A DNA stretch of 64,000 nt. It comes from Prosapia bicincta. Taxonomy: Eukaryota; Arthropoda; Insecta; Hemiptera; Cercopidae. Position numbers and translations under genes: made by a program. Below are positions 1-15,110 of this stretch, piece after piece. The notes beneath the pieces were generated by a model, which was not told the DNA's origin, made no database searches, and saw only the letters and a program-made list of their open reading frames with translations. Location: positions 213,921,575 through 213,985,574 of the forward strand of contig JBAIZL010000001.1 of NCBI GenBank assembly GCA_036971475.1. Direction: 5' to 3'. Position 1 is the first letter of the stretch; every line of letters begins with the position of its first letter.

Positions 1-3000
1 TACAAATAAACACTGTATTCGAACAACAGATCACATAACAGCAAAGCACCACAGACTTACAGTAGCACAACCCACCTGGCTAACAATATTGCCCGTATTT
101 AACAGCATTGAGCAATGCATAGATCCAAAGCAAAACATAGGCGTACAAATAAACACTGTATTCGAACCACACATCACAGAACAGCAAAACACCACAGACT
201 TACAGTAGCACAACCCACCTGGCCAACAATATTGCCCGTATTTAACAGCATTGAGCAATGCATAGATCCAAAGCAAAACATAGGCGTACAAATAAACACT
301 GTATTCGAACCACCCATCACAGAACAGCAAAGCACCACAGACTTACAGTAGCACAACCCACCTGGCCAACAATATTGTCCGTATCTAACAGCATTGAGCA
401 ATGCACAGATCCAAAGCAAAACATAGGCGTACAAATAAACACTGTATTCGAACCACACATCACAGAACAGCAAAGCACCACAGACTTACAGTAGCACAAC
501 CCACCTGGCTAACAATATTGCCCGTATCTAACAGCATTGAGCAATGCACAGATCCAAAGCAAAACATAGGCGTACAAATAAACACTGTATTCGAACCACA
601 CATCACAGAACAGCAGAGCACCACAGACTTACAGTAGCACAACCCACCTGGCTAACAATATTGCCCGTATTTAACAGCATTGAGCAATGCATAGATCCAA
701 AGCAAAACATAGGCGTACAAATAAACACTGTATTCGAACCACACATCACAGAACAGCAAAGCACCACAGACTTACAGTAGCACAACACACCTGGCTAACA
801 ATATTGCCCGTATTTAACAGCATTGAGCAATGCATAGATCCAAAGCAAAACATAGGCGTACAAATAAACACTGTATTCGAACCACACATCACAGAACAGC
901 AAAGCACCACAGACTTACAGTAGCACAACCCACCTGGCTAACAATATTGCCCGTATCTAACAGCATTGAGCAATGCACAGATCCAAAGCAAAACATAGGC
1001 GTACAAATAAACACTGTATTCGAACCACACATCACAGAACAGCAAAGCACCACAGACTTACAGTAGCACAACCCACCTGGCTAACAATATTGCCCGTATC
1101 TAACAGCATTGAGCAATGCACAGATCCAAAGCAAAACATAGGCGTACAAATAAACACTGTATTCGAACAACAGATCACATAACAGCAAAGCACCACAGAC
1201 TTACAGTAGCACAACCCACCTGGCTAACAATATTGCCCGTATTTAACAGCATTGAGCAATGCATAGATCCAAAGCAAAACATAGGCGTACAAATAAACAC
1301 TGTATTCGAACCACACATCACAGAACAGCAAAACACCACAGACTTACAGTAGCACAACCCACCTGGCCAACAATATTGCCCGTATTTAACAGCATTGAGC
1401 AATGCACAGATCCAAAGCAAAACATAGGCGTACAAATAAACACTGTATTCGAACAACAGATCACATAACAGCAAAGCACCACAGACTTACAGTAGCACAA
1501 CCCACATGGCCAACAATATTGCCCGTATCTAACAGCATTGAGCAATGCACAGATCCAAAGCAAAACATAGACGCACAAATAAACACTGTATTCGAACAAC
1601 AGATCACATATCAGCAAAGCACCACAGACTTACAGTAGCACAACCCACCTGGCCAACAATATTGCCCGTATCTAACAGCATTGAGCAATGCACAGATCCA
1701 AAGCAAAACATAGGCGTACAAATAAACACTGTATTCAAACAACAGATCACAGAACAGCAAAGCACCACAGACTTACAGTAGTACAACCCACCTGACTAAT
1801 AATATTGCCCGTATCTAACAGCATTGAGCAATGCACAGATCCAAAGCAAAACATAGGCGTACAAATAAACACTGTATTCGAACAACAGATCACATAACAG
1901 CAAAGCACCACAGACTTACAGTAGCACAACCCACCTGGCTAACAATATTGCCCGTATTTAACAGCATTGAGCAATGCATAGATCCAAAGCAAAACATAGG
2001 CGTACAAATAAACACTGTATTCGAACCACACATCACAGAACAGCAAAACACCACAGACTTACAGTAGCACAACCCACCTGGCCAACAATATTGCCCGTAT
2101 TTAACAGCATTGAGCAATGCATAGATCCAAAGCAAAACATAGGCGTACAAATAAACACTGTATTCGAACCACACATCACAGAACAGCAAAGCACCACAGA
2201 CTTACAGTAGCACAACCCACCTGGCCAACAATATTGTCCGTATCTAACAGCATTGAGCAATGCACAGATCCAAAGCAAAACATAGGCGTACAAATAAACA
2301 CTGTATTCGAACCACACATCACAGAACAGCAAAGCACCACAGACTTACAGTAGCACAACCCACCTGGCTAACAATATTGCCCGTATCTAACAGCATTGAG
2401 CAATGCACAGATCCAAAGCAAAACATAGGCGTACAAATAAACACTGTATTCGAACTACACATCACAGAACAGCAAAGCACCACAGACTTACAGTAGCACA
2501 ACCCACCTGGCTAACAATATTGCCCGTATTTAACAGCATTGAGCAATGCATAGATCCAAAGCAAAACATAGGCGTACAAATAAACACTGTATTCGAACCA
2601 CACATCACAGAACAGCAAAGCACCACAGACTTACAGTAGCACAACCCACCTGGCTAACAATATTGCCCGTATTTAACAGCATTGAGCAATGCATAGATCC
2701 AAAGCAAAACATAGGCGTACAAATAAACACTGTATTCGAACCACACATCACAGAACAGCAAAGCACCACAGACTTACAGTAGCACAACCCACCTGGCTAA
2801 CAATATTGCCCGTATCTAACAGCATTGAGCAATGCACAGATCCAAAGCAAAACATAGGCGTACAAATAAACACTGTATTCGAACAACAGATCACATAACA
2901 GCAAAGCACCACAGACTTACAGTAGCACAACCCACCTGGCTAACAATATTGCCCGTATTTAACAGCATTGAGCAATGCATAGATCCAAAGCAAAACATAG

Positions 3001-6000
3001 GCGTACAAATAAACACTGTATTCGAACCACACATCACAGAACAGCAAAACACCACAGACTTACAGTAGCACAACCCACCTGGCCAACAATATTGCCCGTA
3101 TTTAACAGCATTGAGCAATGCATAGATCCAAAGCAAAACATAGGCGTACAAATAAACACTGTATTCGAACCACACATCACAGAACAGCAAAGCACCACAG
3201 ACTTACAGTAGCACAACCCACCTGGCCAACAATATTGTCCGTATCTAACAGCATTGAGCAATGCACAGATCCAAAGCAAAACATAGGCGTACAAATAAAC
3301 ACTGTATTCGAACCACACATCACAGAACAGCAAAGCACCACAGACTTACAGTAGCAAAACCCACCTGGCTAACAATATTGCCCGTATCTAACAGCATTGA
3401 GCAATGCACAGATCCAAAGCAAAACATAGGCGTACAAATAAACACTGTATTCGAACCACACATCACAGAACAGCAGAGCACCACAGACTTACAGTAGCAC
3501 AACCCACCTGGCTAACAATATTGCCCGTATTTAACAGCATTGAGCAATGCATAGATCCAAAGCAAAACATAGGCGTACAAATAAACACTGTATTCGAACC
3601 ACACATCACAGAACAGCAAAGCACCACAGACTTACAGTAGCACAACCCACCTGGCTAACAATATTGCCCGTATTTAACAGCATTGAGCAATGCATAGATC
3701 CAAAGCAAAACATAGGCGTACAAATAAACACTGTATTCGAACCACACATCACAGAACAGCAAAGCACCACAGACTTACAGTAGCACAACCCACCTGGCTA
3801 ACAATATTGCCCGTATCTAACAGCATTGAGCAATGCACAGATCCAAAGCAAAACATAGGCGTACAAATAAACACTGTATTCGAACCACACATCACAGAAC
3901 AGCAAAGCACCACAGACTTACAGTAGCACAACCCACCTGGCTAACAATATTGCCCGTATCTAACAGCATTGAGCAATGCACAGATCCAAAGCAAAACATA
4001 GGCGTACAAATAAACACTGTATTCGAACAACAGATCACATAACAGCAAAGCACCACAGACTTACAGTAGCACAACCCACCTGGCTAACAATATTGCCCGT
4101 ATTTAACAGCATTGAGCAATGCATAGATCCAAAGCAAAACATAGGCGTACAAATAAACACTGTATTCGAACCACACATCACAGAACAGCAAAACACCACA
4201 GACTTACAGTAGCACAACCCACCTGGCCAACAATATTGCCCGTATTTAACAGCATTGAGCAATGCATAGATCCAAAGCAAAACATAGGCGTACAAATAAA
4301 CACTGTATTCGAACCACACATCACAGAACAGCAAAGCACCACAGACTTACAGTAGCACAACCCACCTGGCCAACAATATTGTCCGTATCTAACAGCATTG
4401 AGCAATGCACAGATCCAAAGCAAAACATAGGCGTACAAATAAACACTGTATTCGAACCACACATCACAGAACAGCAAAGCACCACAGACTTACAGTAGCA
4501 CAACCCACCTGGCCAACAATATTGTCCGTATCTAACAGCATTGAGCAATGCACAGATCTAAAGCAAAACATAGGCGTACAAATAAACACTGTATTCGAAC
4601 AACAGATCACATAACAGCAAAGCACCACAGACTTACAGTAGCACAACCCACCTGGCCAACAATATTGCCCGTATCTAACAGCATTGAGCAATGCACAGAT
4701 CCAAAGCAAAACATAGGCGTACAAATAAACACTGTATTCGAGCCACACATCACAGAACAGCAAAACACCACAGACTTACAGTAGCACAACCCACCTGGCC
4801 AACAATATTGCCCGTATCTAACTACATTGAGCAATGCACAGATCCAAAGCAAAACATAGGCGTACAAATAAACACTGTATTCGAACAACAGATCACATAA
4901 CAGCAAAGCACCACAGACTTACAGTAGCACAACCCACATGGCCAACAATATTGCCCGTATCTAACAGCATTGAGCAATGCACAGATCCAAAGCAAAACAT
5001 AGACGCACAAATAAACACTGTATTCGAACAACAGATCACATATCAGCAAAGCACCACAGACTTACAGTAGCACAACCCACCTGGCCAACAATATTGCCCG
5101 TATCTAACAGCATTGAGCAATGCACAGATCCAAAGCAAAACATAGGCGTACAAATAAACACTGTATTCGAACCACACATCACAGAACAGCAGAGCACCAC
5201 AGACTTACAGTAGCACAACCCACCTGGCTAACAATATTGCCCGTATTTAACAGCATTGAGCAATGCATAGATCCAAAGCAAAACATAGGCGTACAAATAA
5301 ACACTGTATTCGAACCACACATCACAGAACAGCAAAGCACCACAGACTTACAGTAGCACAACCCACCTGGCTAACAATATTGCCCGTATTTAACAGCATT
5401 GAGCAATGCATAGATCCAAAGCAAAACATAGGCGTACAAATAAACACTGTATTCGAACCACACATCACAGAACAGCAAAGCACCACAGACTTACAGTAGC
5501 ACAACCCACCTGGCTAACAATATTGCCCGTATCTAACAGCATTGAGCAATGCACAGATCCAAAGCAAAACATAGGCGTACAAATAAACACTGTATTCGAA
5601 CCACACATCACAGAACAGCAAAGCACCACAGACTTACAGTAGCACAACCCACCTGGCTAACAATATTGCCCGTATCTAACAGCATTGAGCAATGCACAGA
5701 TCCAAAGCAAAACATAGGCGTACAAATAAACACTGTATTCGAACAACAGATCACATAACAGCAAAGCACCACAGACTTACAGTAGCACAACCCACCTGGC
5801 TAACAATATTGCCCGTATTTAACAGCATTGAGCAATGCATAGATCCAAAGCAAAACATAGGCGTACAAATAAACACTGTATTCGAACCACACATCACAGA
5901 ACAGCAAAACACCACAGACTTACAGTAGCACAACCCACCTGGCCAACAATATTGCCCGTATTTAACAGCATTGAGCAATGCACAGATCCAAAGCAAAACA

Positions 6001-9000
6001 TAGGCGTACAAATAAACACTGTATTCGAACAACAGATCACATAACAGCAAAGCACCACAGACTTACAGTAGCACAACCCACATGGCCAACAATATTGCCC
6101 GTATCTAACAGCATTGAGCAATGCACAGATCCAAAGCAAAACATAGACGCACAAATAAACACTGTATTCGAACAACAGATCACATATCAGCAAAGCACCA
6201 CAGACTTACAGTAGCACAACCCACCTGGCCAACAATATTGCCCGTATCTAACAGCATTGAGCAATGCACAGATCCAAAGCAAAACATAGGCGTACAAATA
6301 AACACTGTATTCAAACAACAGATCACAGAACAGCAAAGCACCACAGACTTACAGTAGTACAACCCACCTGACTAATAATATTGCCCGTATCTAACAGCAT
6401 TGAGCAATGCACAGATCCAAAGCAAAACATAGGCGTACAAATAAACACTGTATTCGAACAACAGATCACATAACAGCAAAGCACCACAGACTTACAGTAG
6501 CACAACCCACCTGGCTAACAATATTGCCCGTATTTAACAGCATTGAGCAATGCATAGATCCAAAGCAAAACATAGGCGTACAAATAAACACTGTATTCGA
6601 ACCACACATCACAGAACAGCAAAACACCACAGACTTACAGTAGCACAACCCACCTGGCCAACAATATTGCCCGTATTTAACAGCATTGAGCAATGCATAG
6701 ATCCAAAGCAAAACATAGGCGTACAAATAAACACTGTATTCGAACCACACATCACAGAACAGCAAAGCACCACAGACTTACAGTAGCACAACCCACCTGG
6801 CCAACAATATTGTCCGTATCTAACAGCATTGAGCAATGCACAGATCCAAAGCAAAACATAGGCGTACAAATAAACACTGTATTCGAACCACACATCACAG
6901 AACAGCAAAGCACCACAGACTTACAGTAGCACAACCCACCTGGCTAACAATATTGCCCGTATCTAACAGCATTGAGCAATGCACAGATCCAAAGCAAAAC
7001 ATAGGCGTACAAATAAACACTGTATTCGAACTACACATCACAGAACAGCAAAGCACCACAGACTTACAGTAGCACAACCCACCTGGCTAACAATATTGCC
7101 CGTATTTAACAGCATTGAGCAATGCATAGATCCAAAGCAAAACATAGGCGTACAAATAAACACTGTATTCGAACCACACATCACAGAACAGCAAAGCACC
7201 ACAGACTTACAGTAGCACAACCCACCTGGCTAACAATATTGCCCGTATTTAACAGCATTGAGCAATGCATAGATCCAAAGCAAAACATAGGCGTACAAAT
7301 AAACACTGTATTCGAACCACACATCACAGAACAGCAAAGCACCACAGACTTACAGTAGCACAACCCACCTGGCTAACAATATTGCCCGTATCTAACAGCA
7401 TTGAGCAATGCACAGATCCAAAGCAAAACATAGGCGTACAAATAAACACTGTATTCGAACAACAGATCACATAACAGCAAAGCACCACAGACTTACAGTA
7501 GCACAACCCACCTGGCTAACAATATTGCCCGTATTTAACAGCATTGAGCAATGCATAGATCCAAAGCAAAACATAGGCGTACAAATAAACACTGTATTCG
7601 AACCACACATCACAGAACAGCAAAACACCACAGACTTACAGTAGCACAACCCACCTGGCCAACAATATTGTCCGTATCTAACAGCATTGAGCAATGCACA
7701 GATCCAAAGCAAAACATAGGCGTACAAATAAACACTGTATTCGAACCACACATCACAGAACAGCAAAGCACCACAGACTTACAGTAGCAAAACCCACCTG
7801 GCTAACAATATTGCCCGTATCTAACAGCATTGAGCAATGCACAGATCCAAAGCAAAACATAGGCGTACAAATAAACACTGTATTCGAACCACACATCACA
7901 GAACAGCAGAGCACCACAGACTTACAGTAGCACAACCCACCTGGCTAACAATATTGCCCGTATTTAACAGCATTGAGCAATGCATAGATCCAAAGCAAAA
8001 CATAGGCGTACAAATAAACACTGTATTCGAACCACACATCACAGAACAGCAAAGCACCACAGACTTACAGTAGCACAACCCACCTGGCTAACAATATTGC
8101 CCGTATTTAACAGCATTGAGCAATGCATAGATCCAAAGCAAAACATAGGCGTACAAATAAACACTGTATTCGAACCACACATCACAGAACAGCAAAGCAC
8201 CACAGACTTACAGTAGCACAACCCACCTGGCTAACAATATTGCCCGTATCTAACAGCATTGAGCAATGCACAGATCCAAAGCAAAACATAGGCGTACAAA
8301 TAAACACTGTATTCGAACCACACATCACAGAACAGCAAAGCACCACAGACTTACAGTAGCACAACCCACCTGGCTAACAATATTGCCCGTATCTAACAGC
8401 ATTGAGCAATGCACAGATCCAAAGCAAAACATAGGCGTACAAATAAACACTGTATTCGAACAACAGATCACATAACAGCAAAGCACCACAGACTTACAGT
8501 AGCACAACCCACCTGGCTAACAATATTGCCCGTATTTAACAGCATTGAGCAATGCATAGATCCAAAGCAAAACATAGGCGTACAAATAAACACTGTATTC
8601 GAACCACACATCACAGAACAGCAAAACACCACAGACTTACAGTAGCACAACCCACCTGGCCAACAATATTGCCCGTATTTAACAGCATTGAGCAATGCAT
8701 AGATCCAAAGCAAAACATAGGCGTACAAATAAACACTGTATTCGAACCACACATCACAGAACAGCAAAGCACCACAGACTTACAGTAGCACAACCCACCT
8801 GGCCAACAATATTGTCCGTATCTAACAGCATTGAGCAATGCACAGATCCAAAGCAAAACATAGGCGTACAAATAAACACTGTATTCGAACCACACATCAC
8901 AGAACAGCAAAGCACCACAGACTTACAGTAGCACAACCCACCTGGCCAACAATATTGTCCGTATCTAACAGCATTGAGCAATGCACAGATCTAAAGCAAA

Positions 9001-12000
9001 ACATAGGCGTACAAATAAACACTGTATTCGAACAACAGATCACATAACAGCAAAGCACCACAGACTTACAGTAGCACAACCCACCTGGCCAACAATATTG
9101 CCCGTATCTAACAGCATTGAGCAATGCACAGATCCAAAGCAAAACATAGGCGTACAAATAAACACTGTATTCGAGCCACACATCACAGAACAGCAAAACA
9201 CCACAGACTTACAGTAGCACAACCCACCTGGCCAACAATATTGCCCGTATCTAACTACATTGAGCAATGCACAGATCCAAAGCAAAACATAGGCGTACAA
9301 ATAAACACTGTATTCGAACCACACATCACAGAACAGCAAAGCACCACAGACTTACAGTAGCACAACCCACCTGGCCAACAATATTGTCCGTATCTAACAG
9401 CATTGAGCAATGCACAGATCTAAAGCAAAACATAGGCGTACAAATAAACACTGTATTCGAACAACAGATCACATAACAGCAAAGCACCACAGACTTACAG
9501 TAGCACAACCCACCTGGCCAACAATATTGTCCGTATCTAACAGCATTGAGCAATGCACAGATCCAAAGCAAAACATAGGCGTACAAATAAACACTGTATT
9601 CGAACCACACATCACAGAACAGCAAAGCACCACAGACTTACAGTAGCACAACCCACCTGCCCAACAATATTGTCCGTATCTAACAGCATTGAGCAATGCA
9701 CAGATCTAAAGCAAAACATAGGCGTACAAATAAACACTGTATTCGAACAACAGATCACATAACAGCAAAGCACCACAGACTTACAGTAGCACAACCCACA
9801 TGGCCAACAATATTGCCCGTATCTAACAGCATTGAGCAATGCACAGATCCAAAGCAAAACATAGACGCACAAATAAACACTGTATTCGAACAACAGATCA
9901 CATATCAGCAAAGCACCACAGACTTACAGTAGCACAACCCACCTGGCCAACAATATTGCCCGTATCTAACAGCATTGAGCAATGCACAGATCCAAAGCAA
10001 AACATAGGCGTACAAATAAACACTGTATTCAAACAACAGATCACAGAACAGCAAAGCACCACAGACTTACAGTAGTACAACCCACCTGACTAATAATATT
10101 GCCCGTATCTAACAGCATTGAGCAATGCACAGATCCAAAGCAAAACATAGGCGTACAAATAAACACTGTATTCGAACAACAGATCACATAACAGCAAAGC
10201 ACCACAGACTTACAGTAGCACAACCCACCTGGCTAACAATATTGCCCGTATTTAACAGCATTGAGCAATGCATAGATCCAAAGCAAAACATAGGCGTACA
10301 AATAAACACTGTATTCGAACCACACATCACAGAACAGCAAAACACCACAGACTTACAGTAGCACAACCCACCTGGCCAACAATATTGCCCGTATTTAACA
10401 GCATTGAGCAATGCATAGATCCAAAGCAAAACATAGGCGTACAAATAAACACTGTATTCGAACCACACATCACAGAACAGCAAAGCACCACAGACTTACA
10501 GTAGCACAACCCACCTGGCCAACAATATTGTCCGTATCTAACAGCATTGAGCAATGCACAGATCCAAAGCAAAACATAGGCGTACAAATAAACACTGTAT
10601 TCGAACCACACATCACAGAACAGCAAAGCACCACAGACTTACAGTAGCACAACCCACCTGGCTAACAATATTGCCCGTATCTAACAGCATTGAGCAATGC
10701 ACAGATCCAAAGCAAAACATAGGCGTACAAATAAACACTGTATTCGAACTACACATCACAGAACAGCAAAGCACCACAGACTTACAGTAGCACAACCCAC
10801 CTGGCTAACAATATTGCCCGTATTTAACAGCATTGAGCAATGCATAGATCCAAAGCAAAACATAGGCGTACAAATAAACACTGTATTCGAACCACACATC
10901 ACAGAACAGCAAAGCACCACAGACTTACAGTAGCACAACCCACCTGGCTAACAATATTGCCCGTATTTAACAGCATTGAGCAATGCATAGATCCAAAGCA
11001 AAACATAGGCGTACAAATAAACACTGTATTCGAACCACACATCACAGAACAGCAAAGCACCACAGACTTACAGTAGCACAACCCACCTGGCTAACAATAT
11101 TGCCCGTATCTAACAGCATTGAGCAATGCACAGATCCAAAGCAAAACATAGGCGTACAAATAAACACTGTATTCGAACCACACATCACAGAACAGCAAAG
11201 CACCACAGACTTACAGTAGCACAACCCACCTGGCTAACAATATTGCCCGTATCTAACAGCATTGAGCAATGCACAGATCCAAAGCAAAACATAGGCGTAC
11301 AAATAAACACTGTATTCGAACAACAGATCACATAACAGCAAAGCACCACAGACTTACAGTAGCACAACCCACCTGGCTAACAATATTGCCCGTATTTAAC
11401 AGCATTGAGCAATGCATAGATCCAAAGCAAAACATAGGCGTACAAATAAACACTGTATTCGAACCACACATCACAGAACAGCAAAACACCACAGACTTAC
11501 AGTAGCACAACCCACCTGGCCAACAATATTGCCCGTATTTAACAGCATTGAGCAATGCATAGATCCAAAGCAAAACATAGGCGTACAAATAAACACTGTA
11601 TTCGAACCACCCATCACAGAACAGCAAAGCACCACAGACTTACAGTAGCACAACCCACCTGGCCAACAATATTGTCCGTATCTAACAGCATTGAGCAATG
11701 CACAGATCCAAAGCAAAACATAGGCGTACAAATAAACACTGTATTCGAACCACACATCACAGAACAGCAAAGCACCACAGACTTACAGTAGCACAACCCA
11801 CCTGGCCAACAATATTGTCCGTATCTAACAGCATTGAGCAATGCACAGATCTAAAGCAAAACATAGGCGTACAAATAAACACTGTATTCGAACAACAGAT
11901 CACATAACAGCAAAGCACCACAGACTTACAGTAGCACAACCCACCTGGCCAACAATATTGCCCGTATCTAACAGCATTGAGCAATGCACAGATCCAAAGC

Positions 12001-13435
12001 AAAACATAGGCGTACAAATAAACACTGTATTCAAACAACAGATCACAGAACAGCAAAGCACCACAGACTTACAGTAGTACAACCCACCTGACTAATAATA
12101 TTGCTCGTATCTAACAGCATTGAGCAATGCACAGATCCAAAGCAAAACATAGGCGTACAAATAAACACTGTATTCGAACAACACATCACATAACAGCAAA
12201 GCACCACAGACTTACAGTAGCACAACCCACCTGGCCAACAATATTGCCCGTATCTAACAGCATTGAGCAATGCACAGATCCAAAGCAAAACATAGACGTA
12301 CAAATAAACACTGTATTCGAACAACAGATCACATATCAGCAAAGCACCACAGACTTACAGTAGCACAACCCACCTGGCCAACAATATTGCCCGTATCTAA
12401 CAGCATTGAGCAATGCACAGATCCAAAGCAAAACATAGGCGTACAAATAAACACTGTATTCAAACAACAGATCACAGAACAGCAAAGCACCACAGACTTA
12501 CAGTAGTACAACCCACCTGACTAATAATATTGCCCGTATCTAACAGCATTGAGCAATGCACAGATCCAAAGCAAAACATAGGCGTACAAATAAACACTGT
12601 ATTCGAACAACACATCACATAACAGCAAAGCACCACAGACTTACAGTAGCACAACCCACCTGGCCAACAATATTGCCCGTATCTAACAGCATTGAGCAAT
12701 GCACAGATCCAAAGCAAAACATAGGCGTACAAATAAACACTGTATTCGAACCACACATCACAGAACAGCAAAGCACCACAGACTTACAGTAGCACAACCC
12801 ACCTGGCCAACAATATTGTCCGTATCTAACAGCATTGAGCAATGCACAGATCCTAAGCAAAACATAGGCGTACAAATAAACACTGTATTCGAACCACACA
12901 TCACAGAACAGCAAAGCACCACAGACTTACAGTAGCACAACCCACCTGGCCAACAATATTGTCCGTATCTAACAGCATTGAGCAATGCACAGATCCAAAG
13001 CAAAACATAGGCATACAAATAAACACTGTATTCGAACAACAGATCACATAACAGCAAAGCACCACAGACTTACAGTAGTACAACCCACCTGGCCAACAAT
13101 ATTGCCCGTATCTAACAGCATTGAGCAATGCACAGATCCAAAGCAAAACATAGGCGTACAAATAAACACTGTATTCGAACAACAGATCACATAACAGCAA
13201 CGCACCACAGACTTACAGTAGCACAACCCACCTGACTAACAATATTGTCAGTATCTAACAGCATTGAGCAATGCACAGATCCAAAGCAAAACATAGGCGT
13301 ACAAATAAACACTGTATTCGAACCACACATCACAGAACAGCAAAGCACCACAGACTTACAGTAGTACAACCCACCTGACTAACAATATTGTCAGTATCTA
13401 ACAGCATTGAGCAATGCACAGATCCAAAGCAAAAC
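1..13435. repeat. 143-bp satellite array, about 94 copies, truncated at window start
   Basis: Head-to-tail copies of a 143-bp monomer run without interruption from base 1 to 13435, where the last unit breaks into unique sequence at gcaaaac/gcgtctgc. Landmarks such as attcgaaccacacatcacag, ggctaacaatattgcccgta and gagcaatgca recur every 143 bp, with very few indels and a limited set of substitutions (ggct/ggcc, cccgtattt/cccgtatct, gcata/gcaca, gaaccacaca/gaacaacaga). The + strand is G-poor: a hand count of one unit gives about 58 A, 39 C, 21 G and 25 T. Because 143 is not a multiple of 3, the unit reads through in several frames and gives ladders of 60-99 codon frames, which I treat as artefacts. 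Variant order shows a higher-order arrangement (see findings). Copies at the right edge carry more private changes, such as ttgtcagtat, as expected at an array border. Confidence 0.97.
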
Positions 13436-14480
<1,045 letters not shown>

Positions 14481-14684
14481 TTTGAGTTATTATTTTCGAA
14501 ATTCCATACAAAAGTTTAATTAATGTGAAATTTGTTACAAAATAGCCATGGTAAATTCTTTAGTGCCTGTGTATAAATTACTTCTAATCCTTCTGTGGGG
14601 GGGGGGATAACCCCTGAACCCAACGCGGTGCCTATCTGTATTTTCTTGTAAGGAATATGTTTTACTCAGGACTGCGAGAAAATA
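14481..14684. other. Unique non-coding sequence with a G10 run
   Basis: Single-copy sequence. The only distinctive feature is a run of ten G at 14597-14606. No gene is supported. Confidence 0.5.
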
Positions 14685-14995
14685 CAGTGGCGGCTCCAGA
14701 GGGTAGGCCGGGGCCTACCAAACCTTTTTATATTCCTTCTTAAGAAGAAAATCTCGAAGAAAATCCTTCTTAATTGCCAATAATTTAAAAATGCAAGTGA
14801 TATATATTTATGTGATTAAGTAATGCTCACAATAGAGGTTAATTAGCGAAAAGTGGAATACACCAAGTACCAATAAAATAGCAAATAATCGCTCTTTTGT
14901 TGAGCTCTATCCATAGCCCTGATAGTAAAAGGGCCCTCAAACACACCATTTAAATTTGAAACAACTTCTGGGGTAGAACGCTAGCCGTCGCACTG
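14685..14995. mobile_element. Possible MITE-like element with degenerate CAGTG ends
   Basis: The left end reads CAGTGGCGGCT (14685). The right end, read on the minus strand from 14995, begins CAGTGCGACGGCT. These look like diverged terminal inverted repeats of a roughly 311-bp non-autonomous DNA transposon; CAGTG-type ends occur in hAT and related families. I could not find a convincing target-site duplication and there is no transposase. Chance similarity is a real alternative. Confidence 0.3.
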
Positions 14996-15110
14996 GTAGT
15001 CACAACTCCCCAAAACTGTGCATACCCAAAACATAAATCCTAAAGACGCCTCTGGTGGAATACCGATATAATTTTCGTTTAATATAAGTGTAATCAATGG
15101 TACATGTAAG

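Noticed and set aside
115..13369. Ladder of 60-99 codon open frames on both strands in the 143-bp array (MHRSKAKHRR and MLFCDVWFEY peptides)
   Set aside because: They recur every 143 bp, shift frame between units, overlap on both strands and have no independent conservation. They are a consequence of stop-poor repeat sequence.
1..13435. CENP-B box or centromere call for the 143-bp satellite
   Set aside because: The unit has TTCG but not the NTTCGNNNNANNCGGGN pattern. Satellite length alone does not show centromere identity.
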